Shown here piece after piece: positions 1-11,117 of a stretch of 64,000 nt of DNA (position 1 is its first letter; every line of letters begins with the position of its first letter). The notes beneath the pieces were generated by a model. That model ran no database searches. It was not told where the DNA came from and was given only the letters and a program-made list of their open reading frames with translations. Origin of the DNA: Daucus carota subsp. sativus (lineage: Eukaryota > Streptophyta > Magnoliopsida > Apiales > Apiaceae). A program made the translations under genes and the position numbers. Location: positions 35,365,598 to 35,429,597 of the forward strand of contig NC_030385.2 of assembly GCF_001625215.2 (NCBI RefSeq). The letters run 5' to 3'.

Positions 1-1440
1 CGTTTTGATAGGTAAAAACAGACTGTTAGTTTACTAACAACTGATTTTGTAAGATTTATAAGTGATCCAGATCAGATAATTGACATATTGATATGAGATG
101 TTTGTCACTCTACCATCATGATAAGTGATTCGACTTAAAATTTTAAAAGTCTATTAAATCTAAGGCGAGAACCCAAATTTATGGATGATAAACCCGAATT
201 TTATTAGAATCGCTCTTCTTGCAAGCAAATTTTAATTCTATGTACAATTATATTATTGCTTAATGATAATACCATTCTCGCTAATTTATGTTAAACGAAT
301 TGTTTTATGATATGAAATACATTGATCGTTTTATCTGTCATATATTAATAAAATATACAACGATATGATGTATATAAATACCTTCTCTACCCACACCATA
401 TATCAGTGTGGAGATTTATAAAATTATTATGATTGAAAAAAAATTATGCCTCACAATAAAATTAAAAGAAGTATAAGACCAACAAAAAAAACTATTAAAT
501 AACTATTCTAAGGATTTCAGATAGTAGGTGTAAGACAAATCATATATCAATATAGCGAGCTCCCGAAATATTGTTCTATGTATCGATATTCTCTCTTTTA
601 AGTCATCGAAAAATAACTTTTTGTTTCTAATAAAAAGGTTATGAACATTAATCATATCTCATTTTTTATGTTATCTCTGATAATCATGACTCTAATCTAG
701 AATGACAATCGGGCCGGATGAAATTGGATATGTCTATATCTAAAAAATAATACCCAAACGCGATCCGACGGATTTCGAGATGGATTCGGCTATTTTTGAA
801 ACGCAAAATATTTGGCTTGAATATCCAAAATACCTAAAACCCGAAACTTGACATCCGAAATTAAAATTTTAATACAATAATAACATTGTACTAAATAATA
901 TTGGAAAATAAGCATCTTATTTATTTGAAGATTACAGTACACAAATGTACATCAATTAATAATCATTCAACATCTCGTCGAGTTTATAATTTCTAATTAA
1001 TTTCGAATATTCATTTTAACCAGAGCTTCTATTTGAAGAAATGTATTTATTTTAAACCATGTTATCTAACCAGAGTTACTGGGAATGGACGGGGTGACTG
1101 TAATTTACTTACAAGACATCCGTTTAGGTTTTTGGATTTCTTAAAAGGTTCGCTGTGTAAAACTTAAATATCAATAACTCCATCCTCCCCTAAGTATTGA
1201 ATTCGGGAATTAATATATCTGCCATGAGATGTAGGTTTTAGCTTTAATGATCCGAGTTCCTGCGCAGCATAAAGAAAGCAGCTGACAATTTTATGAAAAG
1301 AACCAAATCTACAATTAACTAGTAGGTGTCATATAAAATGCATGTAAATCTGGCTGATGAGTGTGAATGTAAAAATAATGTTGCACCTAGCTGCTGCCTA
1401 CAGCCTATACATACATGCATAACACACACATTGTACGTCT
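1..1440. other. AT-rich intergenic DNA, no gene seen
   Basis: No open reading frame with plant protein character and no clear splice-linked exons were found on either strand. The stretch is AT-rich with many stops and has no terminal repeat structure that I can pair. Confidence 0.6.
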
Positions 1441-1447
1441 AAAAACC

Positions 1448-2010
1448 AAGGTTATAAAAATCGGAACTCGGTCCACTCGGTTTGGTTTCGGAAAAATGAG
1501 TACTCGGAACTCGGGAGAGTACTCGGAATGAGTTATCGGATTACTAATCGGGTATTTTTTTTAATTAATTTTTTTCTCATATATGGTTATATACTGATTA
1601 ATAATAAAACTATATGATAATATTAATATTTTAATAACACACTTGAAATAATGAAGTTCAAATAAAAGTTACTTGTTTAATAGTTTTTGACATAATAATC
1701 ATTCACAGGTTTTAATGATAAAACACACATACTTTTTAATTAATGTCAATATTTTATAAAGAAAGACCAAAACATATATAAATTTACGTTTATTCTCTTT
1801 TGAAATAATTTTCAAATAAAACAATAAAAAATTGATAAGTGAAACTCGGATTTGACCTCGAGTGCTCGGAGTCAAACCGAGTTTTGACCGATTTTTTTAT
1901 AAATCGGTTTTGAACCCGATTACTCGGAACTCGGATCGGACGAGGGGTTAAAAACGAGTACTCGGAATGAGTACTCGGCTGACTCGGCGATTTTTAGAAC
2001 ACGGCTAAAA
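1448..2010. mobile_element. Candidate non-autonomous DNA element rich in ACTCGG repeats
   Basis: Both ends carry arrays of the word ACTCGG or its variants (about 1465-1545 and 1845-1995) around an AT-rich core. The outermost parts match in inverted orientation: the left side reads GGTTATAAAAATCGG, and the reverse complement of the right side reads GTGTTCTAAAAATCG. This suggests a short terminal-inverted-repeat element of about 560 bp. I see no clear target-site duplication and no coding capacity, so the superfamily is open. Confidence 0.4.
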
Positions 2011-2349
2011 ACACACACTAGAATGATTTTTTCATTGCTCCATGTGGGTTGCTGCTGGTTAAAATTTAAACGAATCAGTCCTTGGGTACCTGAGTGGTGA
2101 GATTTTGTGCTAGTAGGGTTAGCATACCAAGGAAAATTTAAAAGAATATGAATAGATATGACTGTGATATATGCATAGGGTTTCAGAAGTAATTCAAAAT
2201 GTAAATAGTATACAGTCTGTAAAAATAAGAAAATAAACGAGGAGGACCACTCCATCTCTTAGCCTACCACTGATATGTAGCTCTGCATGCTATATAAGCT
2301 ACTACTACTTCGAGATTGGGAAATTTCAAACTTGGCTTGTTTAGATTTA

Positions 2350-2596
2350 GTGCGCGTTTGTTTCGGACTTATAAGTCCAGCTTTTGAATTATAAGTTATG
2401 AGCACTTATTCGTATCGTTTGTGTAATAAGTCGAAAAACACTTATAAAAAGCTAAGAATGCTAGCTTTTGTTTCAGGGCTTCTACTTATTTCCCAAACAC
2501 TTTAATCACTTATAAGTCTTATTTTGTTTCTAACTTCTACTCCACTTATTTATTTTAAGTAAGAAGCACTTATTTTAAGTTCACCCAAACGGCCCC
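2350..2596. mobile_element. hAT-like MITE, copy A of a local family
   Basis: The ends are GTGCGCGTTTGTTTC on the left and CACCCAAACGGCCCC on the right, imperfect inverted repeats of the GGGGCCGTTTGG type common in plant hAT-like MITEs. The interior carries the diagnostic words AAGCACTTAT, GAATGCTAGCTT and TTCTACTCCACTT, which recur in copies near 26.5, 29.0, 29.6 and 40.1 kb. There is no coding capacity. Confidence 0.6.
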
Positions 2597-2599
2597 TTC

Positions 2600-4115
2600 A
2601 TTTATGCTAAAGGTCTTCTTGATCAAGATTAAGCTCTCAATTAATTAGCATGTCAAATACTTAATACATGTTGCCATAAGTAATATTAGTGTCATAGGAG
2701 TATACAAATACAGCAGCTTTGATTTATGCTAGGGAGGAGATGCCAAAATCAAAAGTAAACGTCCAAATTATAAATAGTTAATTGCAGTGTTTAACAGGAG
2801 CAGAATAGTCTAGTGCATGTTTTAAGGTGCATAAATAATTAAGATTATCACATGTAATCACGTTTCCATGTGTTGACCTTTTCAATATCCAGTTTTGCTA
2901 GCTCACATTTTCCATTATATATCCTCTCGCTGTCGCGAACCTTCATTCGTTAATGTACTTGGTCAATTGATTGGGGAAATGATAAATGAATTCGAATCTT
3001 ATTTTTGTCCTTTGGCGCAACATGAAGTTAATGTCCCGACCAGCTTTGTGATGAACGTTTTGAATTTGCATCAGGCCTTTCCACATGAGCCCACTTTGGA
3101 GCATCCGAAGAGTTCTTAGTAAAAAAGAACGAGTTAACATATGAAAAAAAAAATTATAGATAATCATTTTAAAAAATCACACTTCAATCGTATACATCAC
3201 TTATCTATAATTTAAAAAAATCCTAATAATTATATTTGTCGAGCTGGTAATTAACTACACATCATTTATTACTATATATATTAAATTAATATATTTTATT
3301 TATAATAATTTAAATATTAATAACATATTATTTTAAAATTATAGTCAACCAATATATTCAATATCATCGATGTACAATGTCTCGGACGTTCAATAAATTT
3401 TACATAAAGTCTTATAGTTTCAATTTAGCAATGATTATACCCAACTCACCAAAGTCGTTTGGTTCGCCGATTAGTGTGAGGTTGAAATGAGGAATCGTGT
3501 TAAATCGGTGTAGGATTAAGTATCATATCTGTCTGTTTGGTTGAATACTGGAGTCGATATATTCTTTTTTTTAATTTATTAATTATATTAATTAAAAATA
3601 TTAATAAAATTATTATGATGATATGTTTTTGCCGCATTGCCGATTGTTGTATTAAATATTAATATTTAATCAGTTAAATACAGACAAAAAAATCAAAAAT
3701 GAAATTGATTGTCATACATTCATCTCATACCCACCTTCCCTCCTAAGTATTAAAAACATATATCTTAGGGTTTCAGATATAAGTTTTAAGTAAAATCTAG
3801 TTTTTTAGCAGAAAAAACCATAAGCGCTTGTGCTCAAACAAGCTCTGCATAATGCTAGCTTATAAATATTTAAAATTTTATCGTTTATATCTTAAATTTA
3901 ATTGAAGTCAAATAATCAAATAGATAATATATCTATATTATTACTTTAAAATGATAATATGAAATAATTATAAATAACATTAATGTATTTAGTTCAAACA
4001 TATCATCGTTGTATATTAATAATTATTATATAATAATATTATTTTTTTTATATGTATGGAAAATCGGTTTTTAGTTAGAAATCTAAAAAAGATAATGTGT
4101 TTTAGTTAAAAAAGG
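2600..4115. other. AT-rich intergenic DNA
   Basis: This is mostly low-complexity AT-rich sequence. A short open frame at 2895-3119 has no recognisable domain, and an equally long frame lies opposite it, so I do not treat it as a gene. Confidence 0.5.
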
Positions 4116-4354
4116 TATTCCCTCTGTCCCTCTCATTTCTTTAAGTTACTTTTTGGCACGCTTTTCCACTTTCATTTAAAGTATAGTTCCACAATATATT
4201 TTTTTAATTTTTTTTCGCTGAATAAAAGTTTGATGTTTAAACTTTTATTCCAAAAAAGAAAATTTTAGAAATAAATTATTAAACTATACTTTATACGAGT
4301 CTCAAAATGCGTGCAAACAGTGAACGTAAACAACCTAGGGGGACGGAGGGAGTA
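4116..4354. mobile_element. Stowaway-type MITE
   Basis: The left end reads TTCCCTCTGTCCCTC and the right end reads GGGGGACGGAGGGAGTAG, matching the Tc1/mariner-derived Stowaway terminus CTCCCTCCGTCCC with a TA-type target. The interior is a long imperfect inverted repeat around a stretch containing AAACTTTTATTC, so the element can fold on itself. There is no coding capacity. Confidence 0.65.
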
Positions 4355-4550
4355 GTTGTTATGTTATCAGATGTTATGTTTAGAAAATTGAGTTTTTTTA
4401 TTTAGAAAATATAGAAGAATAATAATTTTAATTAAAAAAGATATTAATTATTAAAAAGGCGAAAATTCAGCTTAAGTAGGGACCGACGTACCAAACTTTT
4501 AACGTTGTGACTTTAATAGTATAATATTGATACTATTTACACTAATATAT

Positions 4551-4801
4551 ACTCCCTCCGTCCCTCTGAGTTATATAGGGGGACGGGGACGCGGCACGGA
4601 TTTTAATGCTCCTGAAAAGTATAGTTCTATAACTTATTTTTAAGATTTTTCTTTTCTGAATAAAAGTTTGAATGTTATATTTTTATTCAGAAAAAGAAAA
4701 TTTCAAAAATAAGTTATAGAACTATATTTTATAAGAGCATTGAAGTGCGTGTCGAGCAGTGAAAAAGAAACGTATAGAATTAAATGAGACAGAGGGAGTA
4801 T
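4551..4801. mobile_element. Stowaway-type MITE with long foldback stem
   Basis: The ends are ACTCCCTCCGTCCCTCTG and GAGACAGAGGGAGTA, with TA at the insertion borders. The inner region holds near-perfect inverted arms (TAGTTCTATAACTTATTTTT near 4621 against AAAAATAAGTTATAGAACTA near 4710), a typical plant Stowaway foldback. It lies 450 bp upstream of the first miR167 unit. Confidence 0.7.
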
Positions 4802-5276
4802 AACATTTGAACTAATTTTAGACTTTTAGTGCCTAATTGTAATTTTTGAATATTCCCAGGTCTTGGTCCGAAACTTTAAAATGAAATGGGACTCATGCTA
4901 GCCCTAGCTAGCAGCAAGAGTGCAAGAGTCTTAGCAGCAGTAGCCCAGTCCTCTCTGCCTCTAACCCTAGTAGCCAGCTAATTGAGTACACACAGAGCTG
5001 GTGTATGAACACATTGAAACAGTAGTCCAAATTAATTGTGTATGTGGAGTCACCCCGGCCCAGACAGGCTCCCTGCCAGGCCGCCCTAGTCTTCTACCAC
5101 CTGTTAACTTTAAACAAGAAATTACTGTGCCCTCTTAGCTGTTTAGTTCACTTTCACTCTCTTTCTTAGCTGCCCACATGCACCCCCCGAGTACTTAATT
5201 GTTTTCTCATTAATTAATTTACTGTCTGTGAAATGTCAACTCTCTTGCTAAGTCTCAATATGTCCAGGTTCACCAC

Positions 5277-5285
5277 TATAAATAA
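5277..5285 (+). promoter_or_regulatory. Probable TATA box for the first miR167 unit
   Basis: The word TATAAATAA lies about 130 bp upstream of the first miR167 hairpin, and no protein gene starts here. A transcription start about 30 bp downstream would put the hairpin within the first 110 nt of the primary transcript. The assignment is by position and consensus only. Confidence 0.45.
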
Positions 5286-5402
5286 TACTGTAACTGTACT
5301 GCCCCCTTCATCTTCAACTTATCCTCCATCAAACCTCTCTTTGCTTTCCCACCACTATTTCCTAATCTCCTACATGTTTAATTTTAGTTTTTTTCATGTC
5401 CC

Positions 5403-5578
5403 CAAGGGAATAAGTGAAGCTGCCAGCATGATCTATCTAGCTAGCCTTGGTTTTGGCATTACATTGTTTGATGGTTTGGTCTAGTTTGAGCATGAGATTC
5501 ATATGTTTTATGTACATGTAAAGCAACCCTTGCTGGCTAGTTAGGTCATGCTCGGACAGCCTCACTCATTCCTGTTTG
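5403..5578 (+). ncRNA. MIR167: miR167 precursor hairpin (first copy)
   Basis: Positions 5415-5435 read the canonical miR167 sequence, starting TGAAGCTGCCAGC and ending ATGATCTA. The opposite arm (about 5544-5566, GGTCATGCTCGGACAGCC then TCAC) pairs with it through a stem with small bulges, in the position of a star strand with a 2-nt 3' overhang. Pairing continues outside the duplex: GGAATAAG before the miRNA faces CATTCC after the star. The loop is about 105 nt. miR167 guides cleavage of AUXIN RESPONSE FACTOR 6 and 8 mRNAs and is conserved across land plants. A TATA box lies 130 bp upstream. A consensus-like GTAAGT near 5631 and an AG near 5852 suggest that the primary transcript is spliced. 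Confidence 0.9.
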
Positions 5579-5787
5579 GAGGACCCAGAAGATAGATTTG
5601 AGGTAAAATCAAACAGAAGAATCACTGTAAGTACATTTCTTCTTCTATGCAACACTTGATAGTGCTTTTTGTTTTGTGATAAAATTTATGCGCGCGTGTG
5701 CATATGTGTCCGTACAGTATTTAACATATTGCAATGTCGAAACCAATTAATTGTAGATCTTCAGAACCTTTTTTCATAATAAGAAAT

Positions 5788-6016
5788 TTCTCCGGAAGTT
5801 ACTAATTTAATTTATATTCATTAAATTGTAGTGTGTGTAAATGTTATTACAGGGGCAAGTGCATGCACAGACAACCCGGTGGCCAGTAAGGAAGTGAATC
5901 AAGTGAATAAGAAGCAAGCTAGGGGATTCTCATCTTGTCGAACCACTCAAAGGCAACAACTATTCTACCCAACGCCCAGACTGGAGTTCTCCGGAAGTTA
6001 CTAATTTAATTTATAA
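5788..6016 (+). repeat. 27-28-bp direct repeat pair flanking about 170 bp
   Basis: A word beginning TTCTCCGGAAGTTACTAATT occurs at 5788-5816 and again at 5988-6014, with continued identity through TTTATA. The segment between them contains GC-richer DNA that may be a later exon of the miR167 primary transcript. The pair could be a local duplication or the ends of a small insertion. Confidence 0.6.
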
Positions 6017-6691
6017 AATATCTATAATAGTAATTGACAAGTGATTGTTGAAATTAGCAGTTTTTCTAGCAGTGAACTTTTCCGCGTATTTAAAAAACTT
6101 ATTCCATGTATTCATAAAAAAAAATTAGGTATTATGTCTTTCGACTATAATATTCCATCAATTCTTAAGATGCGGGCCTTTAAAATTTTCCTCTAGAACG
6201 TTTAATACCAATTCATTCTCGTCACAAGTAACAGATGGTTTGTATTGCGTATTTGTTTTTGGATTTACAATTAATGTTTAAGATGAATAATACAAATCAA
6301 TAATGTAATTACATATTAGATATTTTTACACAAAATGGATAACTATAATAGAACCATATTTTTAAGATGCCTCAAGAATAGTTTAATGCACAAATTAAGC
6401 TTATATTAACAAGGTCGACTACAGAAAGAAACAAGTGATTGAGATCCTAAAACTAAGAAACTCCAGAGGAGTGTGCTTGTTGGTAGTGTAGTGGTGTGAT
6501 CCTATTTAAAACGCCTGGTGCAAGCTAGGACCACTGTCAGCCATCTGCTTTTGGCTAGCTCACCAATTTTCTTGTAATACTTTTCAGTCCCTAATAATAT
6601 CAAAATTATTATTAAACCAGCAGTGCAGTACTACTATTGCTAGCTAGCACCAATTGCAAGAATATATTGCATCTTCTTCCTTGCTGCTTCC

Positions 6692-6701
6692 TCTATATAT
6701 G
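6692..6701 (+). promoter_or_regulatory. Probable TATA box for the second miR167 unit
   Basis: CTATATATGTCC lies about 155 bp upstream of the second miR167 strand, after a CT-rich leader-like stretch. The spacing resembles that of the first unit, which suggests that each hairpin may have its own promoter. The call is positional only. Confidence 0.35.
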
Positions 6702-6834
6702 TCCCTTTCCTTTGCTCTTTAACAATAATTCGAGGCAACATGAAATACTCTCCTTCCTTCACTCAGTCTGTCTATAGTTCTCACATAGTAATATTCGGTT
6801 ATTTTCAAGTTTTTGTTAGGTAATGTGAATTGTG

Positions 6835-6930
6835 ATGCACCAAAAGTTGAAGCTGCCAGCATGATCTTAACTTTCCGAGAGCAATGAGGAAAGATCAGAT
6901 CATATGGCTGCTTCATCTGTTGATGGTATC
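6835..6930 (+). ncRNA. MIR167: miR167 precursor hairpin (second copy)
   Basis: Positions 6848-6868 carry miR167 (TGAAGCTGCCAGC then ATGATCTT, differing from the first copy only in the last base). The 3' arm at about 6897-6917 reads CAGATCATATGGCTGCTTCA, pairing with the miRNA apart from one small internal loop and leaving a 2-nt overhang. The loop is short (about 28 nt), giving a compact hairpin unlike the long-loop first copy. The 3' end ATGATCTT rather than ATGATCTA places it among the variant miR167 isoforms. It sits 1.43 kb downstream of the first copy on the same strand. Confidence 0.88.
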
Positions 6931-8340
6931 ACACCAGTGTGACCTCCACAATGAATGACTCGACCCGGAGAGGAATCGAGCTGTTCGTGAACAAACTCGA
7001 GTTTAAGTACGACTCGACCGGTTCGGTTCCTGTTCTTTTATGACAGGAGAATATTTGAATATATTTATAGAGATATATTCGTGTATGTTATGATTCCCAC
7101 CTTCCAACTTGTGAAAGGAAACCCTAGGGGAGTAGGCAGCTAGGATGGCTTATGCTAGCTTAATTCAAATGCATGAGTCTCTATAACAGTACAGTACAAG
7201 AGGGTACGATGTCTTTAAATTATTTGGCAGCAATTTTTTGTGAGTACTATTCACCCTTGTGAAAGAAGAGTTGTTACTGTTTATGATCAAGGAAATGTAC
7301 AACGGATCCAAACTCTTCATTTATTTGTAGATTCTTGACATCTTATCGACAGAGATTTCAAGTCTTCCCATTTTTAAACTGTTATTCAATTGGCCTGAGT
7401 TCAAATCGAGTCAAATTTTCCTTCGTGTTTTCCTCCAAATACCAAACAGGCTCGTGTAAGTTTCAAGAACTAAAAAAATTCTCATGGCCTTGCGGATAAT
7501 TTAATTAGTCGATACGATAAGATAGCTCAGGTAGCAAGGGCTTATGTCTTGAGGTAGCTCAGCTCAATTAGTGAGAGCTTATCTCTTGTAGTCCAGTTCG
7601 ATCCTCATTCATAGATTTGTAACAAGGGTTTTTGTGACAATGGGCATACAATAAACACTGTCCATCAACATTTATGATTGAAAAAGCAATCAAAATTTGA
7701 CACATAACTACTTACCGTATGTCAATGAACACACTATAGAAAAATCGTGATAACAAATAGTCTGCTTCATAAGTATTGGAAGCAAGTCATAGCCTTCACA
7801 ATGCTTTTAGTAAAAGAGAGTAGTGAGAACCCCAGCACAGTCTTTCAGCTGTGGCATTAATAGCAGATAGTAGTAGCTTTGCAATGTAAAGTACTTCATT
7901 TCCTCGTCTATTGTCTGAACAAATCATGAAACAATAACATATATCAGAGCCCATTCTTGCACATGTGAAACAGTGAAAGCATGTCCTCTAGTTGCTAGTC
8001 TCATTTTGAGGTTTAGTTGAGCAGCCTTCAATTCACCTAAACTAACAGAGGATCAAGGGGACAAAGAAATTAGTCTCTTAACAATGCTTTTCCAGCTCTC
8101 TCTACTCTACAAGACATGATTCCTGCAAGTGTTGAGTTCTATTATTATGTACTATGTTAGCCTCATGAGTAAAGACTTTATCTTACCCTCATGAGTAAAG
8201 ACTTGATCGAGTTGCAACTACTAGTCTTCTAGACTGGACTGGGTGTTTGTCTAAAATCGAAGCACTCATAAATAAGGAAATGAAACAAAAGTCAGTTACA
8301 TATTGTAACAAAAAACTGGATTATAGTGCATCTCCATTCT
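6931..8340. other. Intergenic DNA between miR167 and the VTE3 duplicate
   Basis: Apart from the possible SINE head at 7500-7690, I see no gene. An 18-bp word CCTCATGAGTAAAGACTT is repeated in tandem near 8161 and 8189. Confidence 0.5.
7500..7690 (+). mobile_element. Possible tRNA-derived SINE remnant
   Basis: Around 7545-7605 the sequence reads GGTAGCTCAGCTC, then TAGTGAGAG, then about 30 nt later AGTTCGATCCTC. These resemble the A and B boxes of a polymerase III promoter from a tRNA. A related GATAGCTCAGGTAGCAAGGG lies just upstream, so the head may be partly duplicated. The full cloverleaf is not formed, so I call a SINE head rather than a tRNA gene. No clear target duplication was found. 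Confidence 0.4.
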
Positions 8341-8344
8341 CCAG

Positions 8345-10770
8345 CATCTAGCTGAAATATACACAATACTCTGATTTCTCTCCATCCAACCTTTCAATCA
8401 TATCTGTAAATATTGTAAACACCTCCAGCATCGGGTTGAAATATATGTACACAAGTGCATTGCTCTCTTTTGAACCCTTTCGCCATATTCGTCTACCATC
8501 AGGAACGACTAGATCCTTCAGCCACGTGTAGATGAAGCACATTACGAGAGCAAATCAGCTTGCAGGCTTTTGAATTCCAAAACCTTCCACCTGCAATAAT
8601 AAAGCGAATCACGGTCAATCTTTCATTTTTGAGAATGCCAAAAGAGTATGTAAACAAACTGGAGATGGATACAGCAAATTCACCAAATGAACAACTTTTT
8701 TTTTTTTTATCAAGATTAAAATGGTTTCCAAGACCAGTAAAGTGACAAAAAGATAAGAATAACATTTTAGTCAAATGTTGTCAAACCCACAAAGATACCC
8801 ACAGTGGCGTACTACAATATTATATGGGTACTGAATTTGATTCTACAAACATGAGATATCAAAGTCAACATACAATCTCACATTGCATTTTTTAGGACAT
8901 GTAAACCATAGGAAAAGCGAGAACAACCCATGATCAGCCCATGCCTATGAACCCCGCAAGGCCGCAACACCATTCTGAAACAATCCTTTATAGCTTAACA
9001 TTCCCAAATCCAGCCTTATCAAACCACTAAATATACTCTCCTTCCTCTTTATGAGCATCAACACATCTGTGAGAGAACAAGACGTCCAAAAAGTAAGGTA
9101 GCATGTCCAATTAAACTTTACACATGCTTTCCCTCCCAATTTCAGTACCCATACTTCGCTGATTCCCTGTTGAGAATCTGGCGAATACTCAATAATGGGA
9201 ACTAGTGGGATTGTGGGAAGACTACGAGGAATACTATTAGAGATAGATATCAATGTGAAAAATCTCTGTAGCTGTTCAACTTGAAGTCTTAAATAGACAT
9301 GTAGTTACTATTCATTGTAACAACCATATCTTGAACCTTGTACGCAGTTCTGTGTTATTCACCACAAGGGCATACCCCCTCCCCCCTCCAGATAAAATGT
9401 GTCAAAAAGATCGCAAGAGTTTTTAACATGCAAGTCTTGTTAAATATTTAGGCAAAACATTGCTATGCATAGAAATTAGAAGCACTAATGATGGCTCTCT
9501 GCATAATCTTTGTATTACAATTGCAATTTTTAGTTAAATAAAGCAATCCGATAATATGAATTCAGTTGTCACAGAGCTCACTTTTAAGTTTAATCCACTT
9601 CTCAGTACATGCATTTAGAAAACATAATAAATACTCTTCAATTACTGGTATTTATAGCCTTAATTTCTTATATTTTTATTCTCAAATAGAATCTTAGTAC
9701 TAGGCATAGGCAGACAATGTGATTTCTTATTGTGATTCTTTAATTTCGAATGTCAATGCTAATGAATAAACATGTCAAAACCAAACATCAAGGATAGCTA
9801 ATAACACACAATAAGAAATAGGACTAGTATCATACTCCCTCCATCCCATTTTAAGTGTCCTGTTTGACTTTTGAATGGTCAAATTGACCAAATTTTGACT
9901 GATTTTTACATATATAATATAATTTTTAAAAATTAAAAAAATTATGTCACTATAATGTACATGCAATATACTATAAAATGTAATTTTTAGTTTTTTAAAA
10001 TAGTAACGAATTTGTGCTTTATGCTTGGTCAAAAGTTGGTCAATTTGACCGTTAAAAGTCAAAACAGGACACTTAAAATGGGATGGAGGGAGTATTAAGC
10101 AAGCAACACATTTATATACACTTTCCTATAACAAAAATTTTAACAAAACAAAGGAATTATTGTAGCACCTCAAGGACAGACGTAATTTTTGAAGAAGAAT
10201 CGAACTAAAATAGACTTATAACCTTGACAACTACAAACATTGCAAAAATGTAGAGCGCAAATCAGATGACCAAATCAAGAAGAACAGCTTTATAAATTAT
10301 ACCTGCAGCCGATAGGCATCAATCAGGTCTAAACGGAAGCTCCTCCACATCTCCCTCGATTATCTCTTCTTAGGTTCCTTTTGCTTAGCTTTGGCAAGCT
10401 GATGGGAGACTGGTCAAGAGTAGTTGGCATCCACAAGTTTTACGATACCCAGAGTAGTGACCCCTGACCCTCCACCAACATCAACCACTTTCAGATTCCT
10501 ATTATTCTAATCAGCAAGTTCAAGTGCATCATCTCTCAACACTTTCTTGTTAATATAAACCTAGGCTGTGAAGATGGTCTTGCAGTTGAAGCACTACATT
10601 TGGTGCAAAGGTACTACTTTCACTACCATGATTAGTATAACTAAGCTTAACGAAAGGCATTGTATGCAGATACGACTTAACAAATCTAGCACACATGAGG
10701 TTATACCTCTAGTGAGAGATTTTCAGCAACACTCAAAATTGAAGAAACTATACCAACACAACACTCACCA
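8345..10770 (-). pseudogene. Decayed tandem duplicate of VTE3 (MPBQ/MSBQ methyltransferase)
   Basis: Three blocks on the minus strand match the three exons of the intact gene at 12603-15852 in the same order. The block at about 10310-10760 matches exon 1 (SAM-binding region recognisable, but about 77 bp missing between the parts matching the EAFWFYRF and WTEDMRDD segments). The block at about 8945-9190 matches exon 2 (IIEYSPDSQQGISEVWVLKL against SIEYWPDPQRGIREAYRVLK). The block at 8480-8542 matches only the end of exon 3 (YTWLKDLVVPDGRRI), with the normal stop lost. The acceptor AG before the exon 2 block has become AT, and internal stops are present. Introns are retained, so this is a DNA-level tandem duplication, not a retrocopy. 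A Stowaway MITE (9834-10095) has inserted in its first intron. No function is expected. Confidence 0.88.
9834..10095. mobile_element. Stowaway-type MITE with long inverted arms
   Basis: The ends are ACTCCCTCCATCCCATTTTA and TAAAATGGGATGGAGGGAGT, flanked by TA. The arms stay complementary for about 60 bp or more (GTCCTGTTTGACTTTTGA near 9858 against GTTAAAAGTCAAAACAGGAC near 10051). It sits in the first intron of the VTE3 pseudogene and is absent from the corresponding intron of the intact gene, so it entered after the duplication. Confidence 0.85.
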
Positions 10771-11117
10771 ATTAAATCACTCATATCAATATGATTTATG
10801 AAGCATATAATCCAAAGAAATTAACTTTAGGCCAAACAATATAGTTCCATTTATATAATACATAAACATCAAATATCACATATCATCTCAAATACTTACA
10901 GCCTTACACCGAGATGAAAAACAACTTATGTCACTAGCCATTTATATCAAAATCCAACAGATCACCTAAAAACTCACCACCTCTATAACTGAAGATCAAA
11001 TTCTTACACCCTGAAGAAAAACCAAAACTTGCATCGCTAGCCCTTCAAATCAATATCCAAATGATCCCCTATCAACTCACCACTTTTATACCTTACCAAG
11101 AACTTCTCAGTGTATCA

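Noticed and set aside
2895-3167. Overlapping 74-codon frames on both strands
   Set aside because: The two frames lie opposite one another with no domain, start context or splice partners.
5233-5484. An 83-codon plus-strand frame
   Set aside because: It runs through the 5' arm of the first miR167 hairpin and has no protein domain; the RNA explanation is far stronger.
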